From: Paraburkholderia sp. BL10I2N1
Lineage (GTDB): Bacteria; Pseudomonadota; Gammaproteobacteria; Burkholderiales; Burkholderiaceae
Reading direction: 5' to 3'
Assembly (NCBI RefSeq): GCF_004361815.1
Contig: NZ_SNWA01000002.1
Location: 1,426,001 to 1,490,000, forward strand
DNA length: 64,000 nt
Below the pieces are notes generated by a model. It was given only the letters and a program-made list of their open reading frames with translations. It did not search any database and had not been told where the DNA came from. Positions 63,120 through 64,000 of this stretch are shown here, in pieces; the first letter of the stretch is position 1, and the number at the start of each line of letters is the position of its first letter. A program made the position numbers and the translations under genes.

Positions 63120-64000
63120 TCAGGCAACACCAAGTTCGCGAAGCGCGGCAATTTCCGGCATCGTGTAGCCGGCTTCGAGCAAGATTTCTTCGGTGTGCTC
63201 GCCAATCATAGGAGGCCGCGATTCGACCGTGGGGGACGTACGCGACAATCTTGCCGGTGAGAGTACGACCGGAGCCGAACGGGAAAGACCGGGATAGTCG
63301 ATCCAGTCGAACGCACGCGACGCACGAATCACCGGGTCTTCCAGTGCTTCACGCGGGGAATAGACGGGGCCCGACGGAATCTTGGCCTTTTCGAGTTCAG
63401 CCAACGCTTGCTCGCGCGAGCGGGACGCACACCATTGCACCATCATCTGGCTCAGCAGTTCCCCGTTCTGCCCGCGCAGCAGGTCATCGCTGAAGCGCGG
63501 ATCCTCGAGCAGTTCCTGGGCGCCGATCATCTTCGACCATCGCTTGAACAAAGACTGCCCAATAACCTGAACGATGATCCATCCATCCGTGACTCGAAAG
63601 ATATCCGATGGACCGTATATTGGGCTCCGATTACCGGTCGCTTGCCGGTTGACACCAAGGACCGATTCCTCGATCAGCACACCGCTTGCAAACGTCAGAG
63701 CGGTATGCAGTAGAGAGGCCTCGACGACCTGCCCACGCCCGCTATTGCGACGCTCATATAAGGCCATGACCGTGCCCAGCGCACATGACAATGCAGTAGC
63801 AAAATCAACGACAGGCACCATCGACTTTACCGGATTGTCCGGCGTGCCTGACATGTAGACTGCCCCGCTCATTGCTTGGCCGACACCATCAAAGCCGAGC
63901 CGGTGAACAGCGTCGGCATGAGTCCCGAATGCAGAGGACGCCGTCAGTATGATGTCGGGCTTGAGTGCGCTCAGTGACTCATAGTCGAGGCCCAGATTCG
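63120..64000 (-). CDS. CaiB/BaiF family CoA transferase (family III), cut by window end
   Basis: The minus-strand frame is open to base 64000 (NLGLDYESLSALKPDIILTA), so the N-terminus lies outside. What remains, about 293 residues, is the C-terminal two thirds: GHP-like GQAMSGAVYMSGTPDNPVKS, DFATALSCALGTVMALYERR, SGRGQVVEASLLHTALTFAS, and the end ILLEAGYTMPEIAALRELGV. These are typical of class III CoA transferases, which move CoA between acids through an Asp thioester. The catalytic Asp is probably upstream or near the DYESL segment. It is another CoA-activation route in the pathway. Confidence 0.9.
   Translation of the reverse strand, partial: NLGLDYESLSALKPDIILTASSAFGTHADAVHRLGFDGVGQAMSGAVYMSGTPDNPVKSMVPVVDFATALSCALGTVMALYERRNSGRGQVVEASLLHTALTFASGVLIEESVLGVNRQATGNRSPIYGPSDIFRVTDGWIIVQVIGQSLFKRWSKMIGAQELLEDPRFSDDLLRGQNGELLSQMMVQWCASRSREQALAELEKAKIPSGPVYSPREALEDPVIRASRAFDWIDYPGLSRSAPVVLSPARLSRTSPTVESRPPMIGEHTEEILLEAGYTMPEIAALRELGVA

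Noticed and set aside
1..64000. CRISPR arrays
   Set aside because: No regularly spaced short repeats were found; the repeats present are tandem protein-coding units, element ends or a single pair.

Overview
The window looks like accessory DNA of a Gram-negative betaproteobacterium of the Burkholderiales (Burkholderia/Paraburkholderia/Cupriavidus type). This rests on the high GC content, a Burkholderia-style 16-strand porin, a Bug/TctC solute-binding protein with TctA/TctB permeases, an AAHS-type MFS carrier and the kinds of insertion sequences present. No rRNA, tRNA or CRISPR array was seen. I cannot tell from the sequence whether the replicon is a chromosome or a megaplasmid.

Positions 1-13061 hold a Tn7/Tn5053-like transposition module. 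A DDE transposase truncated by the window edge is followed by a TniB/TnsC-like ATPase (frameshifted in a C run) and a TniQ-like zinc protein. Next come a large tyrosine integrase, a SNF2 helicase, a SWIM-finger protein and a UPF0158 protein. The integrase gene is cut by a complete element of the Recombinase-in-Trio (RIT) type: three overlapping tyrosine recombinase genes between 30-bp inverted repeats. Joining the flanks restores the integrase frame, and its stop then overlaps the SNF2 start (GTGA).

Positions 13283-26174 begin with a second, intact tyrosine integrase and then a candidate anti-phage or accessory island: a DUF2971 protein, an SF2 helicase with a C-terminal nuclease-like region (split by an ISL3-family element but reconstructable in frame), and a 1256-residue protein of unknown function with a C-terminal nuclease-like motif. 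A decayed class V aminotransferase fragment lies between the last two. This is the best place to look for an undescribed system.

Positions 26175-29447 are a graveyard of mobile-element and gene remnants: an IS3-type fragment, an intact IS30-family element and a truncated NAD(P)-binding oxidoreductase.

Positions 29448-64000 are metabolic. A four-gene operon (DUF1302, DUF1329, YCF48-like, RND/MMPL) probably moves a hydrophobic compound or lipid across the envelope. Around it are genes of CoA-ester and ring catabolism: acyl-CoA dehydrogenase, CitE-like lyase, MaoC hydratase, LysR regulators, porin and thiolase. A five-gene minus-strand operon follows (FAD monooxygenase, SDR, amidohydrolase, acyl-CoA ligase, MFS carrier). 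Further on are two carboxymuconolactone-decarboxylase-family proteins, a nitroreductase, TctB-TctA, an SDR and quinone-reductase pair interrupted by an IS630-family element, an Ldh-family dehydrogenase, a Bug/TctC binding protein and a partial CaiB-type CoA transferase. Together they suggest uptake, oxidation, CoA activation and beta-oxidation-like breakdown of a cyclic or aromatic acid. The substrate cannot be named from sequence.
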